64,000 nucleotides of DNA from Caenimonas soli (GCF_013155545.1 NZ_JABJVV010000006.1:248001-312000); one strand, 5' to 3'. Positions 28,592-37,465 are shown, numbered from the stretch's first letter. Made by a program: numbers and translations. Notes: generated by a model not told the origin, from the letters alone.

Positions 28592-29555
28592 GTTGGGCGA
28601 TGCGTTGCATGATCAGCTGGCGGGTCGATCGCACCTCGGCGGCGAACGGGCTCTGGGGGTCCGAGGCCTTTTCGATCTGGGCCAGCGCTTCGGCGTGCCG
28701 TCCCTGGTCGGACAGGGCTTGCGCCAGGTTATTGATGACGATGACGGACTGCGGGTGCTTCTGCTGGGCCGCACGCAGCACCGTCACCGCCTCGGCAAAT
28801 GCACCGCGTGCGTGGTGTTGGTTCGCCAGGCCGATGGCGGCCGGCAGGTTGTCCGGCCAGCGCTTGAGGGCGGCTGCGTAGGCTTTGGCGGCAGCGTTGC
28901 CGTCGCCGGCTCGCGCCATGGCCAGCACGGCGGCCATCCATCCCTGCTCGGTCGCCGTCACCGGTATGCGATCCGGCGGGGCCACGACCATCGCCCAGTA
29001 GCCGCTTTTCATCCACTCGCGCTCGAACGCGGTGAACGGCATCTCCTGGCGAGCCTTGGTGCCGGAGCGCAGGTACAGGGTCCCCGAGGGATAGTCGAAG
29101 CCATTGACAACGGCGTAATGCCACTGGGTGAACATCAGCCCCACGTCCTGCAGCACGATCACGGGGTTGCCGGCAGCCACCTCGCGCAACAGATCGGCAT
29201 AGCGTGGTGCCAGTTGATAGGAAACGCGCCCATAGTGACGCGGCGCGGCCAGCATTTCGATCTGCAGGCTGCCCTGGCGCGAGGGCAGGTATACCTGGCT
29301 CACCAAGGGCTCGGGCGTGATGCTCACGCCGCTGAATGAAAGCACGGTGGCCAGCGCCGCCGGGCCACACTGATATTCCACCTGGGGGAAGAAGGGCACG
29401 GCCTTCAATTCCACCGTCTGCGCCACGCCCTCCGGCCAGCCGGTGCGCAGGCCGATTGTCTGCGGGACCAGCTGGGCGCAGCCGGCCAGCAAGGCCAGCA
29501 GCACCCAGCACAAAAAGCCCGCGCATAGGCGGGCTGTGGGATGCGGACTGCTCAC
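28569..29555 (-). CDS. PA2778-type C39-like cysteine peptidase lipoprotein with TPR
   Basis: This 328-residue protein has a lipoprotein signal with lipobox LLAGC (Cys26). A papain-like C39-type peptidase domain follows: VPFFPQVEYQCGPAALATVL with the candidate nucleophile Cys63, and the His in MFTQWHYAVVNGFD (about 155). From ~225 there are three TPR-like helix pairs (AAIGLANQHHARGAFAEAV and others). It matches the Pseudomonas PA2778 family. It follows the PA2779-like gene after 22 bases, a pairing seen elsewhere. It may process or bind the partner; substrate unknown. Confidence 0.9.
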   Translation of the reverse strand: MSSPHPTARLCAGFLCWVLLALLAGCAQLVPQTIGLRTGWPEGVAQTVELKAVPFFPQVEYQCGPAALATVLSFSGVSITPEPLVSQVYLPSRQGSLQIEMLAAPRHYGRVSYQLAPRYADLLREVAAGNPVIVLQDVGLMFTQWHYAVVNGFDYPSGTLYLRSGTKARQEMPFTAFEREWMKSGYWAMVVAPPDRIPVTATEQGWMAAVLAMARAGDGNAAAKAYAAALKRWPDNLPAAIGLANQHHARGAFAEAVTVLRAAQQKHPQSVIVINNLAQALSDQGRHAEALAQIEKASDPQSPFAAEVRSTRQLIMQRIAQQKTGNRP

Positions 29556-29577
29556 GCCGCCAATCCGCAGCGAACCG

Positions 29578-29940
29578 TCACTTACGGAAAGCGAAGTACC
29601 AGACCGCAGCCGCGATCAGGATCACCGCCAGCCAGCCACCACTGCTCAATGCGCCGGCGGGCGCCGTCTGCATGTCCTGAGCCATGGTGCGCACTTCCTG
29701 GTCGGTCATCGCAGCTACGCGCTCACGTGCCATGGCCGGATCGATGCCTTGGGCCTGCAGCTGGGCGGCGGTTTCGGCGCGGCTGAGATAGCTCAGCACC
29801 ATTCCGCGATCCGTCTGCGCGGCACCAGCCGCGGCCGCCTGGTCCGCGCCGATCATTCCGGCATTGGCTGTCTGGAACGACAGCGCAAGCAGGGATACGA
29901 CCAGGGCACGGCAGGTCATCTTCTTCATCGTTGAACTCAT
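29578..29940 (-). CDS. PA2779-type small membrane protein
   Basis: This 120-residue protein has a signal peptide (CRALVVSLLALSFQTANA), a helical middle (AETAAQLQAQGIDPAMARERVAAMTDQEV) and one C-terminal membrane helix (GGWLAVILIAAAVWYFAF) ending in RK. This layout is the PA2779 family. The GG plus hydrophobic stretch plus basic end resembles a sorting tail. It is co-encoded with the C39-like peptidase, which makes it a candidate substrate; that is inference. Start at 29940; MKKM five residues in is an alternative. Confidence 0.88.
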   Translation of the reverse strand: MSSTMKKMTCRALVVSLLALSFQTANAGMIGADQAAAAGAAQTDRGMVLSYLSRAETAAQLQAQGIDPAMARERVAAMTDQEVRTMAQDMQTAPAGALSSGGWLAVILIAAAVWYFAFRK

Positions 29941-30100
29941 CTTCAGGCTCCTTGGATGGGGTTAGGGCAAGTAAGGCGCCGGCGGCAAGACCCACTATGG
30001 CGCGACACCAATATACGCGTCCCCGCGCCGCTTGTGTGGCCTTTGCCCCGGGGGTTTGCGAGGGGCGGCGCCCAGTCACAAACCGCTACAAAATGCACAG

Positions 30101-30463
30101 TTATTCGACGATGCTGGGATCCTTGCGGATGGTTTCGCGCGCGCGGTGCTCGTGGCGGTCGAGCTTGCCGAGCGTGTGGTCCAGCAGATTGATCAGCCGC
30201 TGCGTCGCGCCGCGGAATGCCTCGTCCTGGGTGGCGGCGTGATGGTTGACGGCCAGCGGTGCGTGGCCGTTCAGCCGCGCCTCCAGCATGCAGCGCCTGT
30301 CCGCCGCTCCGTTCTTGACGCTGTTTTCGTCGGTGAGTTGGACTTCGATCCTTGTTATTTCCTGATTGAACCGCGCAAGCGCCTCGTTCAAGAATTCGTC
30401 GGCCCAGCGTTCCAGGGCTTCCTTGTTCTCGAGGCCATTACCGGTGTTCACTTGTACTAGCAT
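30101..30463 (-). CDS. HPF/RaiA-family ribosome-associated protein
   Basis: This 120-residue protein resembles hibernation-promoting factors: MLVQVNTGNGLENKEALERW, ITRIEVQLTDENSVKNG and the C-terminal EAFRGATQRLINLLDHTLGKLDRHEHRAR. HPF/RaiA proteins bind the 30S A/P sites to idle ribosomes. This copy is the short form and has the extra KLDRHEHRARE tail seen in many proteobacterial paralogues. The gene is divergent from the esterase gene; expression under stress would be expected. Confidence 0.83.
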   Translation of the reverse strand: MLVQVNTGNGLENKEALERWADEFLNEALARFNQEITRIEVQLTDENSVKNGAADRRCMLEARLNGHAPLAVNHHAATQDEAFRGATQRLINLLDHTLGKLDRHEHRARETIRKDPSIVE

Positions 30464-30593
30464 GAGATGGGTCCTTTTGATTGCGTGGTTTCAGTTTGGG
30501 GGCGGGCTTCAAATGGTTGTGTAGGAGGAAGTCCAAGATCGTGTCGGACGATCCGGGCCAGCCTGTATGCTCGGCGCTCGTCGGAGAATCAGA

Positions 30594-31265
30594 ATGGCAA
30601 CACTCGAAACCATAGAAACGGAAACCGGCCCCCAGCCTGGCGCCACAGTCATTGTGCTCCACGGCCTGGGCGCCGACGGTAACGACTTCGTGCCCATTGC
30701 CCAGGAACTCGACCTGGGCGCGGCCGGGCCGGTGCGCTTCGTGTTCCCGCATGCGCCCGTCATCCCCGTCACCATCAACAATGGCTACCGCATGCGGGCC
30801 TGGTACGACATCCTGGGCATGGACCTGGTGCAGCGGGAGGACGAAGCCGGGCTGCGCCTGTCGCTTGGCTCGGTGGAGGAACTGTTGGCACGCGAAAAGG
30901 CACGGGGCATGCCTGCCGAGCGCATCGTCCTGGCCGGCTTTTCGCAGGGTTGCGCCATGGCCCTGCTGACCGGGCTTCGGCACAAGGAGCGGCTCGCGGG
31001 AATCGTCGGGTTGTCCGGCTATTTACCGCTGGCGCAAAGCATCGCTGCCGAACGCAGCGACGCCAATGCGCTCACGCCCATCTTCATGGCCCATGGGCTG
31101 TACGACAACGTGGTGCCCATCGACCGCGGCAAGGCCTCGTGCGAGGCCTTGCGCACGTTGGGCTATGCGGTGGATTGGAACGAGTACCCGATGGCGCACT
31201 CGGTGTGCATGGAAGAGATCGCCGATCTCAACCGCTGGCTGCTGAAGGTGCTGGCGAAACCCTAG
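30594..31265 (+). CDS. Carboxylesterase/phospholipase (alpha/beta hydrolase)
   Basis: This 223-residue enzyme matches the bacterial carboxylesterase II / acyl-protein-thioesterase group. Markers are IVLHGLGADGNDF (oxyanion HG, about residues 20-32) and FVFPHAPVIPVTINNGYRMRAWYDI. The nucleophile lies in VLAGFSQGCAMAL (Ser about 115), the Asp in GLYDNVVP (about 170) and the His in YPMAHSV (about 201). It likely hydrolyses short-chain esters or lysophospholipids in the cytoplasm. Start at 30594 fits the family; the upstream frame is not conserved. Confidence 0.93.
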   Translation: MATLETIETETGPQPGATVIVLHGLGADGNDFVPIAQELDLGAAGPVRFVFPHAPVIPVTINNGYRMRAWYDILGMDLVQREDEAGLRLSLGSVEELLAREKARGMPAERIVLAGFSQGCAMALLTGLRHKERLAGIVGLSGYLPLAQSIAAERSDANALTPIFMAHGLYDNVVPIDRGKASCEALRTLGYAVDWNEYPMAHSVCMEEIADLNRWLLKVLAKP

Positions 31266-31269
31266 GGTC

Positions 31270-31740
31270 CTAGACTTCGCCGCCGAACCGCTTGATCAGG
31301 TTGGCGATGTACTTGTCGACCAGCTTCTCGAACTCGCCCTCGACCACCGGCGCCACGACCATCTTCATGAGGCCGGGCAAGGGCAGGGTGATCGCACCGT
31401 CGATCTTGAGCTCGATGGCGGTTGAGGTCTTGTGGTCCTTGATCTTCCAGTGGCCGCCCACCAGGGCATTGCCCACGCCTTCGACCGGCGTCCAGACCAC
31501 GGTGCCCTTGGCCTTGCTGCTGGTGTACTTGCTCGCGTAGACGGTCTGGATGTTCACCTGCGCGGTGCCCACCTTTTCCATCTCCCACTTGTACACGCCG
31601 CCGCCCATGTCGGTGAGCTTTTCCACCTTGGGAAAGTGCGAAACGGAAGTCGGCACGTCGGCCAATACCTCGAACACTTCCGAGGCCTTGGCCTTGACTT
31701 CGAATTCGTAGCCCAGGTCGATGTTGACGGTCAGCGCCAT
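31270..31740 (-). CDS. SRPBCC-family (START-like, CoxG-type) protein
   Basis: This 156-residue protein has the helix-grip pattern MALTVNIDLGYEFEVKAKASEVFEVLADV, then VSHFPKVEKLTDMGGGVYKWEM and C-terminal VVEGEFEKLVDKYIANLIKRF. Such proteins bind hydrophobic ligands or act in cofactor assembly; no role can be assigned here. Start at 31740 with GGAG 5-8 bases upstream. It follows the phasin-like gene on the same strand and converges on the esterase with 4 bases between stops. Confidence 0.85.
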   Translation of the reverse strand: MALTVNIDLGYEFEVKAKASEVFEVLADVPTSVSHFPKVEKLTDMGGGVYKWEMEKVGTAQVNIQTVYASKYTSSKAKGTVVWTPVEGVGNALVGGHWKIKDHKTSTAIELKIDGAITLPLPGLMKMVVAPVVEGEFEKLVDKYIANLIKRFGGEV

Positions 31741-31797
31741 GGGAGTCTCCTTGTTGTTTTGTTTTGGCTTGGATGGCATTTTGCCACCCGGCCGGCC

Positions 31798-32136
31798 TCA
31801 GGCCGCGTTCTGCGTACGGGCCTTGAAGGCGGCGGCGCGCTCGATCGCGGTGACGGCAGCGCCGACCAGCGTGTCGATCACCACTTCGGCGCCGTCGGCC
31901 GACAGTGCCAGGCCACGGGCGTAGTAGCCGCTGAAAGCCTCTTGCGCGCGGGCCGCGTTCTTGCGGGTCTCGGGCGTGAGCTTCGGGCTGGTTTCCTTGA
32001 GGGCGGCCTTCCAACGCTGCTCCAGCGTGCCGGCCAGGCGCTCGCCGCCTTCGCGATACACGCCGATGGCATGATGGGCGGCATTGCCGAAGTTGGCGAT
32101 CAGGTCGGTGGCGTTGGCGGAAAAGGACTTGTTCAT
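31798..32136 (-). CDS. Phasin-like helical protein
   Basis: This 112-residue, almost wholly alpha-helical soluble protein (MNKSFSANATDLIANFGNAAHHAIGVYREGGERL..., YYARGLALSADGAEVVIDTLVGAAV) resembles small phasin-type PHB-granule proteins. The assignment rests on composition and helical pattern only. A PHB-depolymerase-family gene lies 9 kb away, so polyester storage is plausible. It is 57 bases upstream of the SRPBCC gene on the same strand. Confidence 0.65.
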   Translation of the reverse strand: MNKSFSANATDLIANFGNAAHHAIGVYREGGERLAGTLEQRWKAALKETSPKLTPETRKNAARAQEAFSGYYARGLALSADGAEVVIDTLVGAAVTAIERAAAFKARTQNAA

Positions 32137-32309
32137 GGATGGGCTCCGTTGCGGGTTGATCAGCTGATTTTCCCAAGCCCGGCTAGTGCGGGCGACCTAA
32201 TTCGGCCCTCTTTTCTAGAGGCGGCGGTCTAGCCCGGCTCCTACCAGATTTGCCTTTGTCCCGGGTCAAAGCAAGAAATCGCAAGCCGTGCTACCTTCCG
32301 CCCCAATAC

Positions 32310-33887
32310 ATGACACCACAGGCTTTCGTTGACATGAGCAACCTGCAGGCGCGCCTTGCCGCAATTCCGCCGGACCGGCTGAAGGGCATACGCCGCGGCA
32401 TCGAAAAGGAAAGCCTGCGCACCACGACCGAAGGCGGGCTGGCCATGACGCCGCACCCGCAGGCCCTGGGTTCGGCGCTGACGCACCCGCACATCACCAC
32501 CGACTACAGCGAAGCGCAGCTGGAGCTGATCACCGGCGTGCACGCCTCGCCGGAAACCTGCCTGGAAGAGCTGATGCAGGTGCACCAGTTCACCTACCGG
32601 GCATTGGCCGATGAAATGCTGTGGGTCTCCAGCATGCCGTGCATCCTGCCGGCCGACGAAAACATTCCCATCGGCCGCTACGGCTCTTCGAACGTGGGCC
32701 GCGCCAAGAGCGTGTACCGGATGGGCCTGGCGCACCGCTACGGCCGGCGCATGCAAACCATCTCCGGTATCCACTACAACTGGTCGCTGCCCGAGGTTTC
32801 CAGCGAGCAGTATTTCGCGCTGATCCGCAACTTCCGCCGCCACGCCTTCCTGCTGCTGTACCTGCTCGGCGCCTCGCCCGCGGTCTGCTCCAGCTTCGTG
32901 GCGGGCCGCCAGCACGAGCTGCAGACGCTGGCAAACGGCACCATGTACATGCCGTATGGCACATCGCTGCGCATGGGCCGCCTGGGCTACCAGAGCGAGG
33001 CGCAGGCCAGCCTGGCCGTGAGCTACAACGGGCTGGACGGCTACGCCGCCTCGCTGCAGGAGGCACTGACCAAACCCTATGCCGCGTATGAAGCCGTCGG
33101 CATCACGAACCCCGGCGGCGAATACAACCAGCTGGCCACGAGCTTGCTGCAGATAGAGAACGAGTTCTACGGGACCATCCGGCCCAAGCGCGTCATCCGG
33201 CCGGGCGAACGTCCGCTGCATGCGTTGCGTGAACGCGGCGTCGAATACGTGGAAGTGCGGCTGCTCGACCTCAACCCGTTCGTTCCGATCGGCATCACCG
33301 CGCAGAACATGCGCTTCCTGGACATCTTCCTGTTGCATTGCCTGCTCTCGGAGAGCCCGCCCGACACGCCGCAGGAGATCGTGGCGCTGGGCCGCAACCA
33401 GCACAAGACAGCGGCGTTCGGCCGCCAGCCGGGCCTCATGCTCGAGCGCGGCGAGGGCGAGGTGGAACTGACGCAGTGGGGCACCGAACTGCTGCAGGCC
33501 TTTGCCCCCATCGCAGCCTCGCTCGATGCAGCCCACCAAAGCACTGACTACTCGGATTCGCTGCGCGCGGCGCAGGCTTTGCTGCAAGAGCCCGACCTGC
33601 TGCCCTCGGCCCGCGTGCTGGCCGTGATGGAGCAGGACTTCGACAATTCCTTCATCGGATTCACGCGCGCGCAATCGCGCCAGACCAAGGCCAAGCTGCT
33701 GGCGCTGCCGTTCAGCGCGGCGCAGCAGGCCAAATTCGCGGCGCTCAGCGAGCAGTCGGTCGGGGACCAGCGAGCCATAGAGACAGCCGACACCTTGCCG
33801 TTCGAGGTTTACCGTCAGCAATACGTGTCGCCCGAACGGCTGGGCCTGACCAAGGCCGCGATCGCGCCGGCGCTCGCGGCCGTCTGA
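32310..33887 (+). CDS. gshA: Glutamate–cysteine ligase
   Basis: This protein of about 525 residues matches the E. coli-type GshA, which makes gamma-glutamylcysteine, the first step to glutathione. Segments seen: LKGIRRGIEKESLRTT, TDYSEAQLELITGVH, MPCILPADENIPIGRYGSSNVGRAKSVYR (in parts), YGRRMQTISGIHYNWSLP and YLLGASPAVC. Length agrees with the class. Two starts are possible: ATG 32310 or ATG 32334 (MSNLQARLAAI); neither has a strong ribosome site. gshB is not in view. Confidence 0.96.
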   Translation: MTPQAFVDMSNLQARLAAIPPDRLKGIRRGIEKESLRTTTEGGLAMTPHPQALGSALTHPHITTDYSEAQLELITGVHASPETCLEELMQVHQFTYRALADEMLWVSSMPCILPADENIPIGRYGSSNVGRAKSVYRMGLAHRYGRRMQTISGIHYNWSLPEVSSEQYFALIRNFRRHAFLLLYLLGASPAVCSSFVAGRQHELQTLANGTMYMPYGTSLRMGRLGYQSEAQASLAVSYNGLDGYAASLQEALTKPYAAYEAVGITNPGGEYNQLATSLLQIENEFYGTIRPKRVIRPGERPLHALRERGVEYVEVRLLDLNPFVPIGITAQNMRFLDIFLLHCLLSESPPDTPQEIVALGRNQHKTAAFGRQPGLMLERGEGEVELTQWGTELLQAFAPIAASLDAAHQSTDYSDSLRAAQALLQEPDLLPSARVLAVMEQDFDNSFIGFTRAQSRQTKAKLLALPFSAAQQAKFAALSEQSVGDQRAIETADTLPFEVYRQQYVSPERLGLTKAAIAPALAAV

Positions 33888-34198
33888 GGCGTTTCCCCAG
33901 CACGAAACGCGCCAACAGAGTACAATCGGGACTTCGATTGCGCAGGCGATTGAGCGCGCCAAATTAAAAATACTCTACCCCGGCGCGCCAGATCACCTCT
34001 GCGCCCGCGTCTCCCAGGGCATCCCAAAGCCCCAAGCACCGGCCCCAGCAAGCCGGTCTTCCCCATAAGACGCAGTCCCGGCCCTCCGTGCGAGGCCATG
34101 CCACCGGGATCGAAATGCGCCGGCTTGGCCTTGAAGGCAGGCTTTCACGAACTTTTTGCGGCCGCAGTGTTGCGCCCGCAGGACCCACTCGAATAACA
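33888..34198 (+). other. 311-base leader region upstream of the infA paralogue operon
   Basis: No gene is convincing here. A TACAAT box lies at 33921-33926 and could be a -10. An AT-rich spot is at 33961-33975. A perfect 6-bp hairpin ACCGGC/GCCGGT sits at 34038-34057. The remaining ~140 bases before 34199 are GC-rich and probably structured. If transcription begins near 33930 the leader is about 270 bases, long for this genome, as in cold-shock or translation-regulated messages. Confidence 0.4.
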
Positions 34199-34453
34199 AT
34201 GAATTCCAAAGACAACATTACCGTAGGCAAGTACTTGATTTCGCCACTGACCAAACTGCTCGCGAACGGCTGGTACGCCTGTTCGGTCTCGATCCGCTCC
34301 GGCTCGGGCAGCGGCACGCACGACCGCGTGCTGCGCCTTACCCGCCTGTTCCAGAGCCACGTCGCTGCGGTGCGCTATGCCACCGCCGAAGGCCTGCAAT
34401 GGGTAGGCCACCGCAATCCCAGCGTTCAGGGCGCCGCCCTTGCCGCGCATTAA
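34199..34453 (+). CDS. Small 84-residue protein upstream of infA, unknown
   Basis: This 84-residue basic soluble protein ([35 protein letters not shown]..., then [29 protein letters not shown]) looks like a compact alpha/beta domain. The C-terminal helix pair resembles small conserved Burkholderiales proteins of unknown function. The ribosome site is weak. It ends 23 bases before infA, so the two are probably co-transcribed. Confidence 0.7.
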   Translation: MNSKDNITVGKYLISPLTKLLANGWYACSVSIRSGSGSGTHDRVLRLTRLFQSHVAAVRYATAEGLQWVGHRNPSVQGAALAAH

Positions 34454-34476
34454 CCCCTGCACAGGAGATCCATACC

Positions 34477-34728
34477 ATGGCCAAGGAAGAACTGATCGAG
34501 ATGAAGGGGCATGTGGACGAAGTGCTGCCCGACTCGCGCTTTCGCGTGACGCTGGAGAACGGACACCAGGTCATCTGCTACACCGGCGGAAAGATGCGCA
34601 AGCACCACATCCGCATCATCGCGGGCGATAACGTCTCGCTGGAAATGTCGCCCTACGACCTGACCAAGGGACGTATCACGTTCCGCCACATCGCCGGCCG
34701 CAGCGGCCCCCCGCCGGCACGGCGCTAA
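34477..34728 (+). CDS. infA: Translation initiation factor IF-1 (paralogue outside the spc operon)
   Basis: This 83-residue S1-fold protein has [44 protein letters not shown] and [14 protein letters not shown], all IF-1 signature. IF-1 occupies the ribosomal A site at initiation. The typical 72-residue form is extended here by a tail ending SGPPPARR. Ribosome site ACAGGAG. Burkholderiales usually carry another infA in the ribosomal spc operon; no ribosomal operon is here, so this is likely the second copy. Confidence 0.95.
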   Translation: MAKEELIEMKGHVDEVLPDSRFRVTLENGHQVICYTGGKMRKHHIRIIAGDNVSLEMSPYDLTKGRITFRHIAGRSGPPPARR

Positions 34729-34837
34729 GCTTTTCGCACCAGCTGAGCGGTAGTTCGGGGGTTTGTCCTACAGCCCCCGGTCAACAGGGGAGCGAAGGTA
34801 ACCGTTGAGCATATTCACGGCTTTCCTGGAGCAAACC

Positions 34838-35392
34838 ATGACCAAAATCACCCCTACCCATCGCATCGTTGCGCTGGCCATCGCCTCCCTCTGCATGGCG
34901 GCACCCAGCTTCGCCAAGGACAAGGACGACGACGGGCCCGGCAAGGGCAACAAGCATTCCCAAAAGCAGGAAGCCAAGGCGCAAAAGCAAGAGGCCAAGG
35001 CAGACAAGCACGCCGACAAGCAGCGCGACAAGGCCGAGAAGCAGGCTGCCAAGCGTGAGCGCAAAGAGATCAAGGCCGGCACCTATTTCAACGACCAGCA
35101 TCGTGCCCGTGCCCGCGAGTACTACGTCAAGGAGTACGGTGACGGCCGCCGCTGCCCGCCGGGGCTGGCCAAGAAGCACAACGGCTGCATGCCCCCCGGC
35201 CAAGCCCATTGGGATGTCGGCCAGCGCCTCCCCGCCGGCGTGCCGGTCTATTCGGTGCCCCAGCCCGTGCTGGTGCACCTGCCGCCCGCGCCGTACGGCT
35301 ACCGCTATGCGCGCATCGGCAACGACATCGTGCTGGTCCAGCAGCAAAACAACATCATCGTCGACATCATCGTCGGCTTGCTGAACAGCTGA
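34838..35392 (+). CDS. RcnB-like secreted basic protein
   Basis: This 184-residue protein has a signal peptide ([15 protein letters not shown], cleavage near residue 26). A very Lys/Glu/Gln-rich middle follows ([20 protein letters not shown], probably a coiled coil). Then comes an RcnB/CigR-type C-terminal module: [29 protein letters not shown] (in parts) and [14 protein letters not shown]. RcnB-type proteins act in periplasmic metal homeostasis in enterobacteria; a metal role here is inference. Start 34838 has CTGGAGCA upstream; a TTG start 33 bases earlier is less likely. Confidence 0.82.
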   Translation: MTKITPTHRIVALAIASLCMAAPSFAKDKDDDGPGKGNKHSQKQEAKAQKQEAKADKHADKQRDKAEKQAAKRERKEIKAGTYFNDQHRARAREYYVKEYGDGRRCPPGLAKKHNGCMPPGQAHWDVGQRLPAGVPVYSVPQPVLVHLPPAPYGYRYARIGNDIVLVQQQNNIIVDIIVGLLNS

Positions 35393-35401
35393 CCACCGCC
35401 T

Positions 35402-36583
35402 TCACGCCGCCAGCCAGCGGCGCAATCGCTCGTAGACCAACGGGTTGCTGAGCAGGTCCAGGTGATTCACGCCTCGCGCGACAAACGCGCGCGAGGGCGC
35501 AATGCGCAGGTCCCGGGTGGGCCTCGCATGGCGCCCCAGCGCGCTGGCCAGCGGTACCAGCCCATCGCCCAGCCATTCATCGCTTGCGCCTTCGCCCAAG
35601 GTGCCTGCCACCGCATAGCACGCGACCCCGGCGGGTAGCGGTACGGGCTTGCGGGTGTCGCGCTGGGTGAACCGGTCGCCGGTGCCGTCCCCTTCGAGCA
35701 GATTGCCGTGGCGCAGGTCCGTGATGCCCGCGCTGCGCAAGCCGCTCAAGCGGGTGAACGGCGCCACGTAGGGGCTGATGCCCAGTCCGCGGTGCAGCCA
35801 GTTGCCACCGCGCTCCAGCGGCGCCCCGTGATGCGGGCTCCCCAGGAAAAACAAGTGCCCAAGCCGGTCCGGCCACGCCATTCCAGCCTCGGTAGCCTGG
35901 TGCACGGCACTGCGGGCGACCAAGCCTCCCATGCTGTGGCCAACGATGGCCAGGCTCTCGATCGGCACCGGCCACGCCCGCAGCAGGCGCTCCAGTTCAA
36001 TGGCCAGGTCGAGCCCGTTCGCCGAGATGTGGCGGCCCGTGTTGTAGCGGGCGTACACGGGCGTGTAGCCCAAGGCCTGCGCGAGTGCCTGGCCGTGATC
36101 GTGCCCGCTGCGCATCCACTGGCGGTCGTTCATGCATAGGCCGTGGATCAGCAGCAGTGCGCGCGGCGTGGCGGCTGCGCGCGGGTGCAACTCCATTTTC
36201 AGCGCCAGCGGATTGCCGGTGCGCTCCAGGTGATCGCCAATCACGCCGTTGAGTGCGGAGACGACCGCGTCGCGCCGCGGCATGGCCTCTTCTTCGGCCA
36301 GGTCCTGGGTAGCGGCTTTCAGCAATGCCTGGACACCTGCCAGCGCGAGATCGAGCCCTTTGCCCACCAGGCCTGTCGTTCCGTGGATGCTGCGGTAAAC
36401 CAGGCCCGTGACGCCGCGCGTCGGCGCGTCGGCACGGGGCCCCAGCGGAGGGGGCACGCGGGCGATGCGCGAGTGCATCGCCTCCACGATCCCGGTGACG
36501 CCGTGCACGCCGTCCACCACCAGCTTCACGCCGCCGCGCAGTTCGCCCACCGCGCGTGCAGGCGGCCTTGGAAGCTTGCCCAA
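35402..36583 (-). CDS. Alpha/beta hydrolase (PGAP1/lipase-like)
   Basis: This protein of about 393 residues has a long N-terminal region with repeated VHGVTG/IHGTTG segments, then an alpha/beta hydrolase domain. LLIHGLCMNDRQW is the oxyanion turn (about residues 144-156), SLAIVGHSMGGLVARSAV holds the nucleophile Ser (about 214), and FFLGSPHHGAPLER is typical of PGAP1-like lipases. His in VNHLDLLSNP is a candidate catalytic residue near 376. The start codon would be TTG at 36583 with no clear ribosome site; an internal GTG is possible. The 46-residue gene ends 7 bases upstream. Confidence 0.84.
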   Translation of the reverse strand: MGKLPRPPARAVGELRGGVKLVVDGVHGVTGIVEAMHSRIARVPPPLGPRADAPTRGVTGLVYRSIHGTTGLVGKGLDLALAGVQALLKAATQDLAEEEAMPRRDAVVSALNGVIGDHLERTGNPLALKMELHPRAAATPRALLLIHGLCMNDRQWMRSGHDHGQALAQALGYTPVYARYNTGRHISANGLDLAIELERLLRAWPVPIESLAIVGHSMGGLVARSAVHQATEAGMAWPDRLGHLFFLGSPHHGAPLERGGNWLHRGLGISPYVAPFTRLSGLRSAGITDLRHGNLLEGDGTGDRFTQRDTRKPVPLPAGVACYAVAGTLGEGASDEWLGDGLVPLASALGRHARPTRDLRIAPSRAFVARGVNHLDLLSNPLVYERLRRWLAA

Positions 36584-36590
36584 TGCGGGC

Positions 36591-36731
36591 TTATTTGGTC
36601 TTGGGCTTGCCGCGGGGTATCACCGCCGTCATCGGCGGGGTAGGGCGGTCGGATGTGCCCTGCTTGGGCGGCGAGTTGTCCTTCTTGGGCTTCTTCGCCA
36701 TCTTGTTGCTGCGTTGGTCGCCTTTGGCCAT
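36591..36731 (-). CDS. Small 46-residue Lys/Pro-rich protein
   Basis: The frame encodes MAKGDQRSNKMAKKPKKDNS... ending RGKPKTK. It is highly basic (about a quarter Lys/Arg) and probably disordered. A strong GGAGGAA ribosome site lies 3-9 bases before the ATG, which supports expression. Very similar short basic proteins occur in related Burkholderiales as far as I recall. It probably shares a message with the hydrolase gene 7 bases downstream. Function unknown; nucleic-acid binding is only a guess. Confidence 0.65.
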   Translation of the reverse strand: MAKGDQRSNKMAKKPKKDNSPPKQGTSDRPTPPMTAVIPRGKPKTK

Positions 36732-36797
36732 GGTTCCTCCGAAATGTTTGCAATCTGATGGGGACAGATAGTACCAACCATGGCGGCGCAGCCTGCG

Positions 36798-37364
36798 CTA
36801 AGACGACAGCGCCGCCGGCTCGGTGCTCTGGAACCTCGCGTCGTCGGCCGTTTGCTTGAGCTGCGCGTCGCGCTCGGCGAACATCTGCTCGAGGTCGGCC
36901 TTGGCGCTGGTAGCTGCGGCCGCCGGTACGGGCGCGGTAGTCGCCGCGACCAAGGGGGTGGCTGCCTTTGCCGGTTGTGCGGCGGCCTTCGGTTCGGCCC
37001 CCCAAGCCCGTTGCGGCAGGGGTGGACATACGGATTCGTCAGGCAAGGCAAACTGCCAGGAGATGCCCATGAGCCAAGTCGCGGCGCTGGCGTCCAGGGC
37101 CACGAGCCGGTTGATCAGGCTCTGCTGAAACGGCACCCCATATGACAGCAGTTCCGGATGCCAATGCTTGATCAAGAGCCGCCAATGCAGGCCCTTGTGC
37201 GTCACGCCGCGCGAAGTGGTCACCAGCGTCTCGGCGCGAATCCAGGTGGCAGGGATGTTGTGGCGATTGAGAGTGTCGCGCAAAGCCACGCGGAGCAGCT
37301 CGCGTCTGGCCGCCGACTGGTCGGGGGCGGGCGTATCGCCCAGAAGCTTGGAGAAGAAACCCAT
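36798..37364 (-). CDS. Conserved hypothetical protein with Ala/Pro-rich linker
   Basis: This 188-residue soluble protein has an N-terminal domain (MGFFSKLLGDTPAP, then WIRAETLVTTSRGVTHKGLHWRLLIKHWHPELL and MGISWQFALPDE) that looks compact and conserved. A low-complexity Ala/Pro/Thr linker follows (about 130-155), then a short helix KADLEQMFAERDAQLKQTADDARF. Start 37364 has GGGAGC upstream; the open frame further 5' has unlike composition. I do not recognise a function. Confidence 0.75.
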   Translation of the reverse strand: MGFFSKLLGDTPAPDQSAARRELLRVALRDTLNRHNIPATWIRAETLVTTSRGVTHKGLHWRLLIKHWHPELLSYGVPFQQSLINRLVALDASAATWLMGISWQFALPDESVCPPLPQRAWGAEPKAAAQPAKAATPLVAATTAPVPAAAATSAKADLEQMFAERDAQLKQTADDARFQSTEPAALSS

Positions 37365-37465
37365 GGCGTGCTCCCAATCTGCGGTATCGGGATAGTAACA
37401 AAATGTTCCAGGCGACCGCAAGCCCCAATACCTGGATGTGGCGCAATTGCCGCGACCCGCAAATT

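Noticed and set aside
34757..34780. CGGGGG/CCCCCG inverted repeat after infA as a terminator
   Set aside because: The loop is about 12 bases and no T run follows, so intrinsic termination is not supported.
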